Of a stretch of 64,000 nt of DNA, positions 37,704-47,667 are shown piece after piece. Each line of letters starts with the position of its first letter. The first letter of the stretch is position 1. The stretch spans positions 1 through 64,000 of the forward strand of contig JAUCZK010000013.1 of NCBI GenBank assembly GCA_030373145.1, in the 5' to 3' direction. The position numbers were made by a program, and so were the translations under genes. Below the pieces are notes generated by a model, which worked only from the letters and a program-made list of their open reading frames with translations, was not told the DNA's origin and ran no database searches. This DNA comes from Cyanobium sp. CZS48M. GTDB lineage: Bacteria > Cyanobacteriota > Cyanobacteriia > PCC-6307 > Cyanobiaceae.

Positions 37704-39350
37704 TCAACCCAGCTCCAGGCGGGCCCGCAGGGCCAGCAGGGAAGACGGGCCCAACGGTGGCGGCGCCTCCTCCAGCAGGGGTGGCTCGATCGACAGGCTG
37801 AAGGCCAGACCCTCCACCCCATCCACCAGCGGACGGCCCACCAGGCTGGAGACCAGTTGACAGGGATGCCAGGGTGCCAGCAGGCCGCGGGAGGGCTCGG
37901 CGGCGAAGGCCGCCTGCAGGGGAGCGTCCCGGCGGCCCAGGGTCTGCAGTTGCTCAATCCGCTGCCGGGGGGCCTGGCGATCCTGCAGCTGGTCGTCGAG
38001 GGCTGCCAGTCCTTCGCCCCACCAGGAGGTGTCGCCCTGGTCGAAGCGGGCACCGGCCAGGGTGGCCTGCAGCCGGTCGGGATCACCTTTGCCGGGGCGG
38101 GCTTCCAGGCGGCTCCAGACCTGCAGGGTCTGGCCCGAGCGGGCCAGGGGCGCTGGGCTGTAGCCCTGCTGGGCCAGGGCGGGGCTGAGGTCCTCGCTGC
38201 CAAGGGCCGAGGCGGCGGTGGCGAGCAGCCAGCCGTCCTTGCGGCGCAGCCCCAGCAAGGGGCCGTGGTCGGCGGCCGCCACCAGCGACGGCAGCGGCCC
38301 ATCGAGCTGAGCGAGACTCTGCCGCAACAGCGGCCCCGCCAGGGCCGTCCAGAGATCAGCGCTGGCCGCATCGGCCTGATCAGCAGAATCCGCCAGCAGG
38401 GAGGCCGGATCCTGGAGCAGAGCCAGGCTCGCCACCGGCCCGCTGAGCTGGCCGAGCAGGTCGGGGAGCGGATCCAGCTGCAGCGGCGACAAGGCCTGGC
38501 GCACGGGCAGCAGCGCCTGCAGCTGCAGGCTGCGGCCGCCAGGCACCAGGGCCGCCACCAGTTCACCGATCCCCTCAACCCGCGCCAGCGCTGGAGGGAG
38601 ATCGAGCCAGTCGCTGAAGGCCTGCGGGCGGGCGGTGAGCAGGGCCACACCCCGCTCCAGCCGGTCCACGGCGGCCTGAAGCGAGGCCTGCCCCGCCTGG
38701 TTGAGTTCCCCGATCTGAGACACATCAAGGGCCTGCTCCAGCACCCCGCGGCCGGAGGCGATCAGCACCAGCTGGTCGTCGATCAGGGCCGTGGCCAGGG
38801 GCTGGCTCGACTCACCCACCAGGGCGCCGCGGCCGCTGATCAGCCCCATGCCCCGGTAACTGCTGATCTGCAGGGCGGTGCCCGCCAGGCTGCGGGACTG
38901 CCAGAAGCGCTGCAGGAAGCGGCGGGCGCCCTCCGGTTCGCGGCAACCCAGCGCCAGCAGCCAACCCGTTGGACCCCCACTCCCCTCAGGGGCGATCACC
39001 GCCAGGCTGGTGTCTGGACCCAGCCAGCCGGCCAGTTCGCTGGAGTAGTCGAGGCCGGCCGTGGCGAAGGCGCCATCGCGCAGGTTCAGCATCAGCTGGG
39101 CCGCATCCCGCCGTTGGCGCGGAGGTGCCACGGCCCTGGCGTAGGCCACCAGGTCGTCGGGTTCCACCAGCAGGTGAAGACTGAGCAGCGCGCTGCGCGG
39201 CACGAAACGGGCCGCCAGGGGCAGGTGCAACGGCTGCCGCTCCAGGCGCAGGGGACTCTGGCGCAGAGCCAGCCACCAGAAGCCTCCCCCCAGGGAGAGC
39301 AGAAGCAGTGCTGCCGTCAGCACAGCCGCCAGGAAGGGGCGGACCTTCAT
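37704..39350 (-). CDS. DUF3352-type membrane-anchored protein
   Basis: The 548-residue protein has one N-terminal membrane helix (FLAAVLTAALLLLSLGGGFWW) followed by a long soluble region rich in Leu, Ala and Gln. The opening (LPLAARFVPRSALLSLHLL) and the body resemble the cyanobacterial DUF3352 family of unknown function, expected to face the lumen or periplasm. ATG 39350 is chosen; GTG 39359 would add three residues. It is transcribed with the SixA-like gene. No catalytic motif is recognised. Confidence 0.75.
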   Translation of the reverse strand: MKVRPFLAAVLTAALLLLSLGGGFWWLALRQSPLRLERQPLHLPLAARFVPRSALLSLHLLVEPDDLVAYARAVAPPRQRRDAAQLMLNLRDGAFATAGLDYSSELAGWLGPDTSLAVIAPEGSGGPTGWLLALGCREPEGARRFLQRFWQSRSLAGTALQISSYRGMGLISGRGALVGESSQPLATALIDDQLVLIASGRGVLEQALDVSQIGELNQAGQASLQAAVDRLERGVALLTARPQAFSDWLDLPPALARVEGIGELVAALVPGGRSLQLQALLPVRQALSPLQLDPLPDLLGQLSGPVASLALLQDPASLLADSADQADAASADLWTALAGPLLRQSLAQLDGPLPSLVAAADHGPLLGLRRKDGWLLATAASALGSEDLSPALAQQGYSPAPLARSGQTLQVWSRLEARPGKGDPDRLQATLAGARFDQGDTSWWGEGLAALDDQLQDRQAPRQRIEQLQTLGRRDAPLQAAFAAEPSRGLLAPWHPCQLVSSLVGRPLVDGVEGLAFSLSIEPPLLEEAPPPLGPSSLLALRARLELG

Positions 39351-39446
39351 GCGCCGCACGCAGGGGTGCTGTCATCTTCATCCATGGCCATGCCGGCTGA
39401 CAGCCCCAGGGCCCAGTGCGCAGCCGATCCCGTCACCATGGATGCC

Positions 39447-39797
39447 ATGACCACCCCGACCCCCAGGGCGATCCGCGCCAACGAACTCCAGCAACGGCTG
39501 CAGGCCGGTGAACCGCTGCTGCTGGTGGACGTTCGCGAGCCCGCTGAGCTGGAGATGGCCTCGCTGCAGGAGCCGGTGCTGCATCTGCCGCTCAGCCGCT
39601 CAGCCGAGTGGGTGGAGCGCATCGAGAGCCTGATCGGTCGCGACCGGACCGTGGTGGTGCTCTGCCATGCCGGAATCCGCAGCTGGCAGTTCGCCTGCTG
39701 GTTGATGGAGGCCCAGGGCTACGACGACGTGCTCAACCTGCAGGGGGGCATCGACGCCTGGAGCGTGGAGGCCGATCCCTCGGTGCCGCGCTACTGA
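39447..39797 (+). CDS. Rhodanese-domain protein
   Basis: The 116-residue single-domain rhodanese has the first motif LLLVDVREPAELEMA and the active-site loop VVVLCHAGIRSW with Cys73. The loop CHAGIRS fits sulfurtransferases that handle persulfide sulfur. ATG 39447 is used; ATG 39438 would add three residues. The following gene is hrcA, 101 bp on. The sulfur acceptor is unknown. Confidence 0.87.
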   Translation: MTTPTPRAIRANELQQRLQAGEPLLLVDVREPAELEMASLQEPVLHLPLSRSAEWVERIESLIGRDRTVVVLCHAGIRSWQFACWLMEAQGYDDVLNLQGGIDAWSVEADPSVPRY

Positions 39798-39898
39798 AGC
39801 CCGATCAGCGCTGCTGGATTGCCGCGTGAGGGCCGCGGACTGGCTGCGATGGCGACTTTCTCCTTACCATCAACTCTTGATCGTCCGCCGATGCGCAT

Positions 39899-40900
39899 GT
39901 GATCGCCCTGCCCCAGCGCCAGCAGCAGGTGTTGCAGGCCACGGTGCATCACTACGTCGACACGATGGAGCCCGTGGGCAGTCGCACCCTGATCCGGCGC
40001 TTCGGCCTGGCCGCCAGCGCCGCCACTGTGCGCTCCACCATGGGAGCCCTGGAGCAGCGGGGCCTGTTGCTGCAGCCCCACACTTCGGCCGGTCGCATCC
40101 CCAGCCAGCAGGGCTACCGCCTCTTCGTGGATGAGCTGTTACCAGCTCCCGGCGCCGGGGCCGTGCAACTGCAGCGGGAATTGCTGGGCCTGAGCCTGCA
40201 GTGGGCTGCCCTCGATGATCTGTTGCGGCACCTGGCGCGGCGCCTGGCCGATCTCACCGGGCTGATGAGCCTGATCACCCCACCGCAGCGGGCTGAATCA
40301 CGGCTGCAATCCCTTCGGCTGGTGGCCAACGCTGAGCGACTGCTGGTGCTGCTGGTGGAGAACGCGCTGGTGGCCAGCAGCCTCAACTTGCACCTGCCCC
40401 CTGGGGTCAGCCCGGAGCTGCCGGCCCTGGAGGGGTGGCTGCAGTCGGAGCTGGATCGCCCTCCCGGGGGCCAGATCCGCTGGGAGAACCTCCCCTCCCA
40501 GCTGCGCAACAGCGGCGGCGTGCTGCGCCAGGCCCTGCGCAGCCACCGTCAGGCCCGGATCAGTGAGGGCGACAGTGCCGTGGTGGTGGGTCTGGGCGGA
40601 CTGCTGGGGCAGCCCGAATTCAGCCGCAGTGCCGATCTCAGGCCCCTGCTGCAGCTGGTGGAGGAGGAGCCTCTGCGCCTGCTGCGCCCGGGCAGGGGAC
40701 AGCAGCTGGAGGGCATCTGGATCGGTGCGGAGCATCCCCACCCCGCCCTGCGCCATTGCGCCCTGGTGCGGGCCACCTACCGGAGCGGCGACGGCAGTGA
40801 AGGCCAGGTGGCGTTGCTGGGCCCCATGCGCATGGCCTACGCCACGGCCCTCTCAGCGGTGCGTTCGGTGGCCTCTAGCCTGCAGCGTCTGCTCAGCTGA
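39899..40900 (+). CDS. hrcA: Heat-inducible transcription repressor HrcA
   Basis: The 333-residue repressor has a winged-helix N-terminus (QQQVLQATVHHYVDTMEPVG, then SRTLIRRFGLAASAATVR) and the conserved PHTSAGRIPSQQGYRLFVDEL segment. HrcA binds CIRCE elements of groE/dnaK genes; I found no CIRCE element in this window. The start is GTG, with TACCAT (39865-39870) a possible -10 at 28 nt. It precedes the Anbu gene by 12 bp. Confidence 0.92.
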   Translation: MIALPQRQQQVLQATVHHYVDTMEPVGSRTLIRRFGLAASAATVRSTMGALEQRGLLLQPHTSAGRIPSQQGYRLFVDELLPAPGAGAVQLQRELLGLSLQWAALDDLLRHLARRLADLTGLMSLITPPQRAESRLQSLRLVANAERLLVLLVENALVASSLNLHLPPGVSPELPALEGWLQSELDRPPGGQIRWENLPSQLRNSGGVLRQALRSHRQARISEGDSAVVVGLGGLLGQPEFSRSADLRPLLQLVEEEPLRLLRPGRGQQLEGIWIGAEHPHPALRHCALVRATYRSGDGSEGQVALLGPMRMAYATALSAVRSVASSLQRLLS

Positions 40901-40912
40901 GGCCCCAAGGGG

Positions 40913-41728
40913 ATGACCTATTGCGTCGGGTTCTGGTTGCAAGACGGCCTGGTGATGGCCTCCGACTCCCGCACCAACGCCGGTGTCGACTACATCTCGT
41001 CGTACCGGAAGCTGCACACCTTCGAGCCGGCACCCGATCGGCTGTTCATGCTGCTGGCCGCCGGCAACCTGGCCACCACCCAGGCGGTGATCAACCACAT
41101 CAAGCGCGACCTGAACCAGGCCCGGCGTGAGGGGCCGCCCCTGGCGGGATTGCCGTTGATGGGCCAGGGGGGTTCCGGCGGGGCCTCCAGGCAGCACGAT
41201 CTGCTCAGCGCCAGCTACCTGTTCGAGGTGGCCGCCTACATCGGCCGGCTGAGTGTGGAAGTGCAGAACGAGAACCACTCGGCGCTGCACCAGGTGGGTG
41301 CCAGCGGTGAGGCCAGCTTCATCCTCGGCGGTCAGATCGCCGGCCAGCCCCATGGTCTGTACCTGATCTACCCCCAGGGCAACGCGATCATGGCCACGCC
41401 GGAGACACCCTTCCTGCAGATCGGCGAGAGCAAGTACGGCAAGCCCCCGCTCGATTCGGTGGGGCACTGCCGGATGTCGCTGGAGGATGCCGCCCGGCTC
41501 TGCCTGGTGTCGCAGGTGATCACCCGCCGCTCCAACCTCACCGTGGGCCCCCCCTTCGAGGTGGCGCTCTACCCTCGCGACAGCCTGGCGGTGGCCAACT
41601 ACCAGAAGCTGGAGCGGGGTGCCAAGGAAATCTCCGAGATCAACAGGATCTGGATCGAAACCCAGCGCCAGGCCATGGAGAAGCTGCCCCGCTTCCCCTG
41701 GGAGCAGCCCCAGCCCCCCCGGGCCTGA
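40913..41728 (+). CDS. Anbu: proteasome-related beta-subunit hydrolase
   Basis: The 271-residue protein begins MTYCVGFWLQDGLVMASDSR and TNAGVDYISSYRKLH, the Anbu signature. Removal of Met would leave Thr2 as N-terminal nucleophile, as in proteasome beta subunits. The family forms open-ring or lock-washer assemblies; the substrates are unknown. The usual Anbu partners in other bacteria (ATP-grasp, alpha-E and transglutaminase-like genes) are not adjacent. Instead it lies 12 bp after hrcA, suggesting co-transcription with a proteostasis regulator. Confidence 0.88.
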   Translation: MTYCVGFWLQDGLVMASDSRTNAGVDYISSYRKLHTFEPAPDRLFMLLAAGNLATTQAVINHIKRDLNQARREGPPLAGLPLMGQGGSGGASRQHDLLSASYLFEVAAYIGRLSVEVQNENHSALHQVGASGEASFILGGQIAGQPHGLYLIYPQGNAIMATPETPFLQIGESKYGKPPLDSVGHCRMSLEDAARLCLVSQVITRRSNLTVGPPFEVALYPRDSLAVANYQKLERGAKEISEINRIWIETQRQAMEKLPRFPWEQPQPPRA

Positions 41729-41750
41729 GCCTGGGAATCAGATCAGCCGA

Positions 41751-43037
41751 TCAGCCCCCGGCCAGTTGATCCCCCAGCCGCTCGGCCACCGTGGTCACAT
41801 CCTTGTCGCCACGGCCGGAGAGGTTGATCACCAGCTCGGTGCCCGGCGCCAGGGTGGGACAGAGCTGCTCCAGCCAGGCGAAGGCGTGGGCCGTTTCCAG
41901 GGCTGGAATGATGCCCTCCAGCAGACTCACCCGCTGCAGCGCATCGAGGGCCTCCTGATCGGTGACGGCGGCATACTCGGCACGGCCCAGCTCCTGCAGA
42001 TAGCTGTGCTCCGGGCCGACGCCGGGGTAATCGAGACCGGCGCTGATGGAGTGGGCCTCCTGCACCTGACCCTGCTCGTCCTGGAGCAAGAGGCTCATGG
42101 CCCCATGCAGCACCCCCACCCTGCCTTCAGTGATCGTGGCGGCATGGCGCCCCGTGGCCACGCCATCACCGGCGGCCTCCACGCCGATCAGGCGCACGGA
42201 GGTGTCGGTGACGAAGGGGTGGAAGAGGCCCATGGCGTTGGAGCCACCGCCCACGCAGGCCAACAGCACATCGGGCAGCCGGCCGAAGGCGGCCTGGCAC
42301 TGGACCTTGGTTTCCTCGCCGATCACCGCGTGAAAATCGCGCACCAGCATCGGGTAGGGATGGGGTCCAGCCACTGACCCCAGGATGTAGTGGGTGCTCT
42401 CGACGTTGGTCACCCAGTCGCGGATGGCTTCGCTGGTGGCGTCCTTGAGGGTGGCGGTGCCGGCCGTGACCGGTTGCACCGTGGCGCCCAGCAGCCGCAT
42501 CCGGAACACATTCAAGGCTTGGCGGCGCATGTCCTCAGCGCCCATGTAAACCACGCACTCCAGGCCGAAGCGGGCACAGACGGTGGCGGTGGCCACCCCG
42601 TGCTGGCCGGCGCCGGTTTCGGCAATGATCCGTTTCTTGCCCATGCGCAGGGCCAGCAGCGCCTGACCGAGGGCGTTGTTGATCTTGTGGGCGCCGGTGT
42701 GGTTGAGGTCTTCGCGCTTCAGCCAGATGCGGGGACCGCCTTCAGGGCGCCGGTAGTGGGCGCTGAGCCGCTCGGCTTCGTAGAGCGGCGAAGGGCGGCC
42801 CACATAGGTCTTGAGCAGGTGATCGAGCCGGCTGGTGAAGGCGGGATCAGCCCAGGCCTCGGCCGCCGCCTGCTCCAGCTCCGCCAGGGCGGGCATCAGG
42901 GTTTCCGGCACGTACTGGCCGCCGTAGCGGCCGAAGCGGCCCAGCGCGTTGGGGCGGGCCCCCTGCTCCAGGGCAGCGGCACCGGCGAGGGCAGCGGAAT
43001 CCTGGGGGACCGGGGGAAGGGTGCTCGTGCTCGTCAC
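41751..43037 (-). CDS. trpB: Tryptophan synthase beta chain
   Basis: The 428-residue PLP enzyme joins indole and serine. Lys118 in [13 protein letters not shown] binds the cofactor; [22 protein letters not shown] and [11 protein letters not shown] are conserved. A GTG start gives an N-terminal extension of ~30 residues before [14 protein letters not shown]. trpA is not adjacent, as is usual in cyanobacteria. Its 3' end abuts the Anbu gene (22 bp). Confidence 0.95.
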   Translation of the reverse strand: MTSTSTLPPVPQDSAALAGAAALEQGARPNALGRFGRYGGQYVPETLMPALAELEQAAAEAWADPAFTSRLDHLLKTYVGRPSPLYEAERLSAHYRRPEGGPRIWLKREDLNHTGAHKINNALGQALLALRMGKKRIIAETGAGQHGVATATVCARFGLECVVYMGAEDMRRQALNVFRMRLLGATVQPVTAGTATLKDATSEAIRDWVTNVESTHYILGSVAGPHPYPMLVRDFHAVIGEETKVQCQAAFGRLPDVLLACVGGGSNAMGLFHPFVTDTSVRLIGVEAAGDGVATGRHAATITEGRVGVLHGAMSLLLQDEQGQVQEAHSISAGLDYPGVGPEHSYLQELGRAEYAAVTDQEALDALQRVSLLEGIIPALETAHAFAWLEQLCPTLAPGTELVINLSGRGDKDVTTVAERLGDQLAGG

Positions 43038-43063
43038 CGGCGATCGATCGGGGTGACTCCAGC

Positions 43064-43258
43064 CTAGGAAGCGGGCCGCGGCGGCACCGGCGGCGGCGGC
43101 AGGGTCCAGCCCGGGGGCTCATCAACGGCCAGCCGCGCAGAGGGATCGCGGCAGGGGGGCGCCTCCACCATCGAAAAACTCAGGACCTGGGCATCGGGCC
43201 CTGGCGCCGGGATGCAGGTCGGCGCCGCCGGGCTGGGGTTCAGGTTCAGGCGCAGCAT
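43064..43258 (-). CDS. Small hypothetical protein (64 aa) upstream of trpB
   Basis: ATG 43258 opens a 64-codon frame starting [20 protein letters not shown], with [18 protein letters not shown] and a Pro-rich end ([13 protein letters not shown]). Third-position GC is like the neighbours. It ends 26 bp before the trpB start on the same strand, so co-transcription is plausible. I do not recognise a family. Confidence 0.45.
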   Translation of the reverse strand: MLRLNLNPSPAAPTCIPAPGPDAQVLSFSMVEAPPCRDPSARLAVDEPPGWTLPPPPVPPRPAS

Positions 43259-43332
43259 CTCGAAGCGAACGGGCGGCAGATCCAAAAGCTCAGGGGTGCG
43301 CTGTGATGGAAGGAGTAGCGGCAACGGGCGCC

Positions 43333-43659
43333 ATGGGCAAGGGAGGCTGGCAGGAATTCAGCGCAGCGGCGAGCACCGCCCGGCCCGAGGCTGCCGGGGC
43401 GGCGGCCCCGGCCCGAGCGCAGCAACGGGTGCGGGTGCAGCGCACGAAGGCGGGTAAGGGCGGCAAGACCGTGACGGCCATCACCGGCCTGGAGATCAGC
43501 GACAGCGACACCCGGGCCCTGCTGAAACGGCTCAAAGCCACAGCCGGTAGTGGTGGCACCCTCAAAGACGGCGTGATCGAGCTGCAGGGGGATCAGCTGA
43601 GCACCTGCTTGGAGACGCTCACGGCTGAAGGCTTCCGACCCAAGCAGGCGGGGGGCTGA
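43333..43659 (+). CDS. SUI1/eIF1-type translation initiation factor
   Basis: The 108-residue protein has a flexible Ala-rich N-terminus and a SUI1 domain: [20 protein letters not shown] and [15 protein letters not shown]. Bacterial homologues (YciH) influence start-codon selection fidelity. ATG 43333 (MGKGGWQEF) matches the family start; ATG 43306 is in frame upstream. It is followed 86 bp later by cysC. Confidence 0.88.
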   Translation: MGKGGWQEFSAAASTARPEAAGAAAPARAQQRVRVQRTKAGKGGKTVTAITGLEISDSDTRALLKRLKATAGSGGTLKDGVIELQGDQLSTCLETLTAEGFRPKQAGG

Positions 43660-43745
43660 GCAGCTGCGGCGTCACGGCCTATCGCCAGGGGTGGCGCAAA
43701 GGTGAGACGATCGCCCCAGCACACTTCCACCTACCCACGCCGTCG

Positions 43746-44369
43746 ATGACCAACTCCCCCACCGACAGCAAAGCCTCCAACATCGTTTGGCATGAGGCCG
43801 CGGTGGACCGCGACTCCCGCGCCAGCCAGCGGGGCCACCGCAGCGCCATCCTTTGGTTCACGGGGCTCTCGGGCGCCGGCAAGAGCACCCTGGCCAACGC
43901 CGTCAATGTGGAGCTGTTCCAGCGGGGGCTGGCCACTTATCTGCTCGATGGCGACAACGTGCGCCATGGTCTCTGCTGCGATCTGGGCTTCTCCGATGCC
44001 GACCGCGAGGAGAACATCCGCCGCATCGGCGAGGTGGCCAAGCTCTTCCTCGACGCCGGTGTGATCACCCTCACCGCCTTCGTTTCGCCCTTCCGCGCCG
44101 ACCGCGATCGGGCCCGGGCCCTGGTGGAGAGCGGCGATTTCATCGAGATCCACTGCGCCGCTGAGCTGGCGGTCTGTGAGCAGCGCGATCCCAAGGGGCT
44201 CTACGCCAAGGCCCGCGCCGGCGTGATCAAGGAGTTCACCGGCATCTCCAGCCCCTACGAAGCGCCGGAGTCTCCTGAGCTGCGCATCGACACCGGCGGC
44301 AGGCTCCAGGACAACGTGGCCGAGGTGATCAGTTACCTGGAGCGTCAGGAGTTGATCGCGGCGGGCTGA
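43746..44369 (+). CDS. cysC: Adenylyl-sulfate kinase
   Basis: The 207-residue kinase has P-loop GLSGAGKS (40-47), [20 protein letters not shown] and [14 protein letters not shown]. It phosphorylates APS to PAPS for sulfate assimilation and sulfation. The final 41 bp overlap the AI-2E-family gene on the other strand. No sulfurylase gene is adjacent. Confidence 0.95.
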   Translation: MTNSPTDSKASNIVWHEAAVDRDSRASQRGHRSAILWFTGLSGAGKSTLANAVNVELFQRGLATYLLDGDNVRHGLCCDLGFSDADREENIRRIGEVAKLFLDAGVITLTAFVSPFRADRDRARALVESGDFIEIHCAAELAVCEQRDPKGLYAKARAGVIKEFTGISSPYEAPESPELRIDTGGRLQDNVAEVISYLERQELIAAG

Positions 44370-45468
44370 GGCCCGGTGCTGTGGCCGGCCGGTTCAGCAG
44401 CAGATCCGGCTCCGGCAGCCCCAGGCGACGGGCCACCTCATCGAGGAACGCCTTGAGACAACTCGCCACCGGCACCGCCAGCAGCAGACCGAGCAGGTCC
44501 CCCAGGCCGAGCAGACTGCCGATCCTGGCTCCGACCGGCAGGCTGAGCAGCAGCCAGGCCGGCTGCAATCCCACGATCTTGCCCATCAAGCGAGGCTGGA
44601 TCACCTGGTCGACCACCTGGCCCACGGCGATCGCCACCGCCAGCACCTCCAGGCCGGTGGTGGGATCCTCAAGGGCCAGCAGCAGGCTCACCAGCACGAT
44701 GGTGAAAGCGCTGGCATAGGGGATCAGGGTGGTGAAGCCGATGGCCACGGCAAAGAGCACGCCATAGGGAATCCCCAGCAGGGTGAAGACCACGATCTGG
44801 GCCGCGCTCAGGATCAGCGCAAGGATCACCTGGCCGCCGAAGTAACCGCGGAAGGTGCGGTTCACGGTGCCCAGCACCATCTCCCGCCAGCTGGCCGGCA
44901 ACCAGCGGGCCAGGCCGCGGCTGATCGACTCGCCGCCCAGCAGCAGGAAGATGGCCAGCACGATCACGATCACGCTGTTGATCGTCAGGGTGAGGGTGGC
45001 ACCGAGCAGTGCCAAGAGCTTCTGGCTCAGCTGCGAGGCGAATTGGGTGGAGCGGGTCAGCAGGGCACTGCTGAGGTCACCGAAATCCGCCGGCAGGCCA
45101 TGCTCCACGGCCCAGGCCTGGGCCTGGTTGAGCAGGGTTTCCGCCTGGACAAACCAGCCCGGCAGGGCCGTGAGCAGATCCGCCAGCTGCTGCACCAGCA
45201 GGGGAATGATCCAGAGGGCCACCAGCACCAGCGCCAGCAGCCCCAGGCCCAGCACCAGCACCAGGGCCAAGGGTCGCGGAAGGCCGCGGCCCGTCAGCCA
45301 GCGGCTGGGCAGATCCAGCAGAAAAGCAATCAGCGCCGCGGTGAGGAACAGCGCCGGAAAAGGGGCCAGCGGCAGCAACAGCTGTCGCAGCACCCAGAAA
45401 TTGAGCACCAGCAGGGGCAGGGCCAGGCCCAAGCGCTGCCAGGCGGTGAACGGGGCCGGCCGGATCAT
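44329..45468 (-). CDS. AI-2E family transporter-type membrane protein
   Basis: The 379-residue protein has about eight membrane helices, including [20 protein letters not shown] and the paired [15 protein letters not shown] segment. The C-terminal half has the family's [20 protein letters not shown] and [21 protein letters not shown]. The family (TqsA/PerM-like) includes exporters of diverse ligands; the substrate is unknown. The ATG overlaps the preceding gene's stop by 4 bp (ATGA). Confidence 0.87.
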   Translation of the reverse strand: MIRPAPFTAWQRLGLALPLLVLNFWVLRQLLLPLAPFPALFLTAALIAFLLDLPSRWLTGRGLPRPLALVLVLGLGLLALVLVALWIIPLLVQQLADLLTALPGWFVQAETLLNQAQAWAVEHGLPADFGDLSSALLTRSTQFASQLSQKLLALLGATLTLTINSVIVIVLAIFLLLGGESISRGLARWLPASWREMVLGTVNRTFRGYFGGQVILALILSAAQIVVFTLLGIPYGVLFAVAIGFTTLIPYASAFTIVLVSLLLALEDPTTGLEVLAVAIAVGQVVDQVIQPRLMGKIVGLQPAWLLLSLPVGARIGSLLGLGDLLGLLLAVPVASCLKAFLDEVARRLGLPEPDLLLNRPATAPGLSPPRSTPDAPGN

Positions 45469-47048
45469 GGTGAAGGAGCCACCTCCGGGGCCGACTCAGG
45501 CGGGGCCGACTCAGAGGGGGCCAGCTGGGTTGGGCGCAGGGGCTTCACCTGCCGGCGGAACACCTCCAGGCCGGAGGCAGGCACCGCCACCTCGATCAGC
45601 TGCAGCCGCCCGGGGATCAGAGCCTCGAACCGTCCGCCCGGCACTTTGCCAGGCTGCACCGAGAGCCCGCGATCGAGCAGCAGCACCCGCTGCAACGGCG
45701 GGAACACCTCAATGCTCTCGTCCCGTTGGTCGAGCACCAGATCCGCCTCACCGTGGTCATAGGCGGGGAGATGCACCGAGGGCAGGCGGTAGGCACGGCG
45801 GTTGGAGCGGCCGGTCACCACCACCAGGGTGGTGGCTGGATCGAAGCGCTTCGCCGCGCGGATCGCCAGGCCCCACTCGTGGTCGTAGGAGCGCAGATTC
45901 TCCAGGAAGCGATCACCGGGCACCAGCAGAAAAAGGGCGCATTGGAGGGTCAGCACCAGCAGCAGCGGCCGGGGCCAGCGCAGCGCCCCGGCACCGTCGG
46001 CCCGCTCCGCCAGACGGGTGGCCAGCAGCAACAGCACGGCCGGAAGAAGGGTGGTGGCATGGCCCATGCGGGTGAAGTGCACCACCAGCAGATAGAACGC
46101 CGATGGAGCCGTCCAGAGGGCGATGAACCAGCGCCGCCAGAGCCGCTCCTGCCGCGGCAGAGGCCCCGGGGCCTTGGCGGCAGGAGCGGCCCAGCTGGTG
46201 CCCAGGGCCAGGCCCAGACCAGCCGGTGCCGTGAGCGCCAGCGTGCGGATCAGCAACCAACCGTTGCCGAGCAGCCCACGGTCGGCGGCCTGCTGGGAAT
46301 GGTCCCCCTTCCAGGCCATCAACTGCGACCAGAACGCCTCCAGCCCTCCCGCCTCCTCGAGGAAGGCCTGGCCCCACCAGGCCAGCACCCCGAGACCGAG
46401 GGCCACAGCCAGCAGCAGCCGCCAGGGCTGCAGGCCCCGGCGCCAGCCCCTGAAGCAGCAGACCAGCACCAGGGGAAAGAGAAAGATGGGGGTGTTCGGG
46501 CGGATGCCACCGGCGGTGGCCATCAGCAGTGCCAGCGGCGGCAGGAAGCGCGGGTCCCCTTCGGCCACGAACCAGGCACAACAGGCGATCGCCATGACCC
46601 AGCCCAGCTCGGTGCCGTAGCTGAGCGGTTGGCTGGCATAGAACCAGAGCAGGGGGCTGCTGAACAGCAGCACCACCATCCACCAGGCGGCCCGCTGTCC
46701 CCCCCAGCGCCGGGCCAGAATCCAGCCGAAGGGCAGCGCCGCCGCCGACACCAGGGCATTCACCAGCTCCAGTGCCGCCACCCCGTTGCCGCCGGTGAGC
46801 GGCAGGCCGAGGCGCCCGAGACTGATCAGCCACCAGAAGCAACCGGGCAGGTGGGGCTGATGCCGATCCAGGTCGAAGTCGGTGAGCGCCAACACGAAAT
46901 TGCCCGCATCCCAGGCCTGCACCAGCTCGGTCCGGGTCAGCCAGCGGCTGAGGACACCCGCCAAGAACAGCAGCAGCCACCAGATCCAGGGGGCCGCCGG
47001 TGGTCGCCGCACGGCCTGCGAAGGTGTTGCCAGACCCGGGTCCGCCAT
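45465..47048 (-). CDS. Polytopic membrane protein, GT-C/ArnT-like glycosyltransferase
   Basis: The 527-residue protein has about ten membrane helices. After the first helix comes AWDAGNFVLALTDFDLDRHQ, whose DFD-like acidic motif resembles the catalytic loop of GT-C (PMT/ArnT) glycosyltransferases. PHLPGCFWWLI also fits. A soluble C-terminal part ends in [16 protein letters not shown]. Lipid-linked sugar transfer to an unknown acceptor is likely but inferred. It lies three bases after purE and overlaps the AI-2E-type gene, so purE, this gene and that one form a run. Confidence 0.68.
   Translation of the reverse strand: MADPGLATPSQAVRRPPAAPWIWWLLLFLAGVLSRWLTRTELVQAWDAGNFVLALTDFDLDRHQPHLPGCFWWLISLGRLGLPLTGGNGVAALELVNALVSAAALPFGWILARRWGGQRAAWWMVVLLFSSPLLWFYASQPLSYGTELGWVMAIACCAWFVAEGDPRFLPPLALLMATAGGIRPNTPIFLFPLVLVCCFRGWRRGLQPWRLLLAVALGLGVLAWWGQAFLEEAGGLEAFWSQLMAWKGDHSQQAADRGLLGNGWLLIRTLALTAPAGLGLALGTSWAAPAAKAPGPLPRQERLWRRWFIALWTAPSAFYLLVVHFTRMGHATTLLPAVLLLLATRLAERADGAGALRWPRPLLLVLTLQCALFLLVPGDRFLENLRSYDHEWGLAIRAAKRFDPATTLVVVTGRSNRRAYRLPSVHLPAYDHGEADLVLDQRDESIEVFPPLQRVLLLDRGLSVQPGKVPGGRFEALIPGRLQLIEVAVPASGLEVFRRQVKPLRPTQLAPSESAPPESAPEVAPSP
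45487..45514 (-). repeat. Two 13-bp direct repeats (period 15 bp) in the GT-C-type gene
   Basis: GGGGCCGACTCAG occurs at 45487-45499 and again at 45502-45514. In the coding frame this gives the repeated five-residue pattern S/P-ESAP near the C-terminus of the membrane protein. It is probably a small slippage-derived expansion in a disordered tail. Confidence 0.8.
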
Positions 47049-47051
47049 CCC

Positions 47052-47603
47052 TCAGGCCTCCACGGCGGCCAGATAGGCCGTGCTGCCCAGCTCAAGCAGG
47101 CGGGCATCCTTGGCGCAGACCTGGTCATGGAGCCGGAGGCGGTACCGCCTGATCGCCTCGGCCAGGGCCGGATCCGCCGTGGCCAGGATCTGCACCGCCA
47201 ACAGCCCGGCGTTGGTGCCGTTGCCGATCGCCACCGTGGCCACCGGGATCCCGGCCGGCATCTGCACGATCGAATGGAGCGAATCCACCCCCGAGAGGGC
47301 CCGGCTCTGCACCGGCACACCGATCACCGGCAGGGTGGTGAGCGCCGCCACCATCCCCGGCAGGTGGGCGGCGCCACCGGCCCCCGCCACGATCACCTTG
47401 AGCCCGCGGCCGGCGGCCGCTTCGGCGAAGGCCACCATCTCCAGCGGAGTGCGGTGGGCTGAGAGCACCCGCACCTCCACCGCCACACCGAAATCCGCGA
47501 GCACCTGCACCGCCGGCTGCATTGTCGGCAGGTCAGAATCGCTGCCCATCACCACCGCCACCAGGGGAGCGGCAGCGGCGGCTGAGTCGGGTTCGAGGAT
47601 CAA
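47052..47603 (-). CDS. purE: N5-carboxyaminoimidazole ribonucleotide mutase
   Basis: The class I PurE core begins [15 protein letters not shown], followed by [48 protein letters not shown] and [11 protein letters not shown]. The start is uncertain. TTG 47603 (183 residues) leaves the short lead usual in Synechococcus relatives; GTG 47561 (169 residues) is also possible. It is divergent from nagA across about 64 bp. purK is not in the window. Confidence 0.9.
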   Translation of the reverse strand: MILEPDSAAAAAPLVAVVMGSDSDLPTMQPAVQVLADFGVAVEVRVLSAHRTPLEMVAFAEAAAGRGLKVIVAGAGGAAHLPGMVAALTTLPVIGVPVQSRALSGVDSLHSIVQMPAGIPVATVAIGNGTNAGLLAVQILATADPALAEAIRRYRLRLHDQVCAKDARLLELGSTAYLAAVEA

Positions 47604-47667
47604 GGCAGGGGCGGCAGGGGCCGTGCGGCGAGGATGGCATTCTCTCCGCCCGCTTGCCCAGGAGCCG

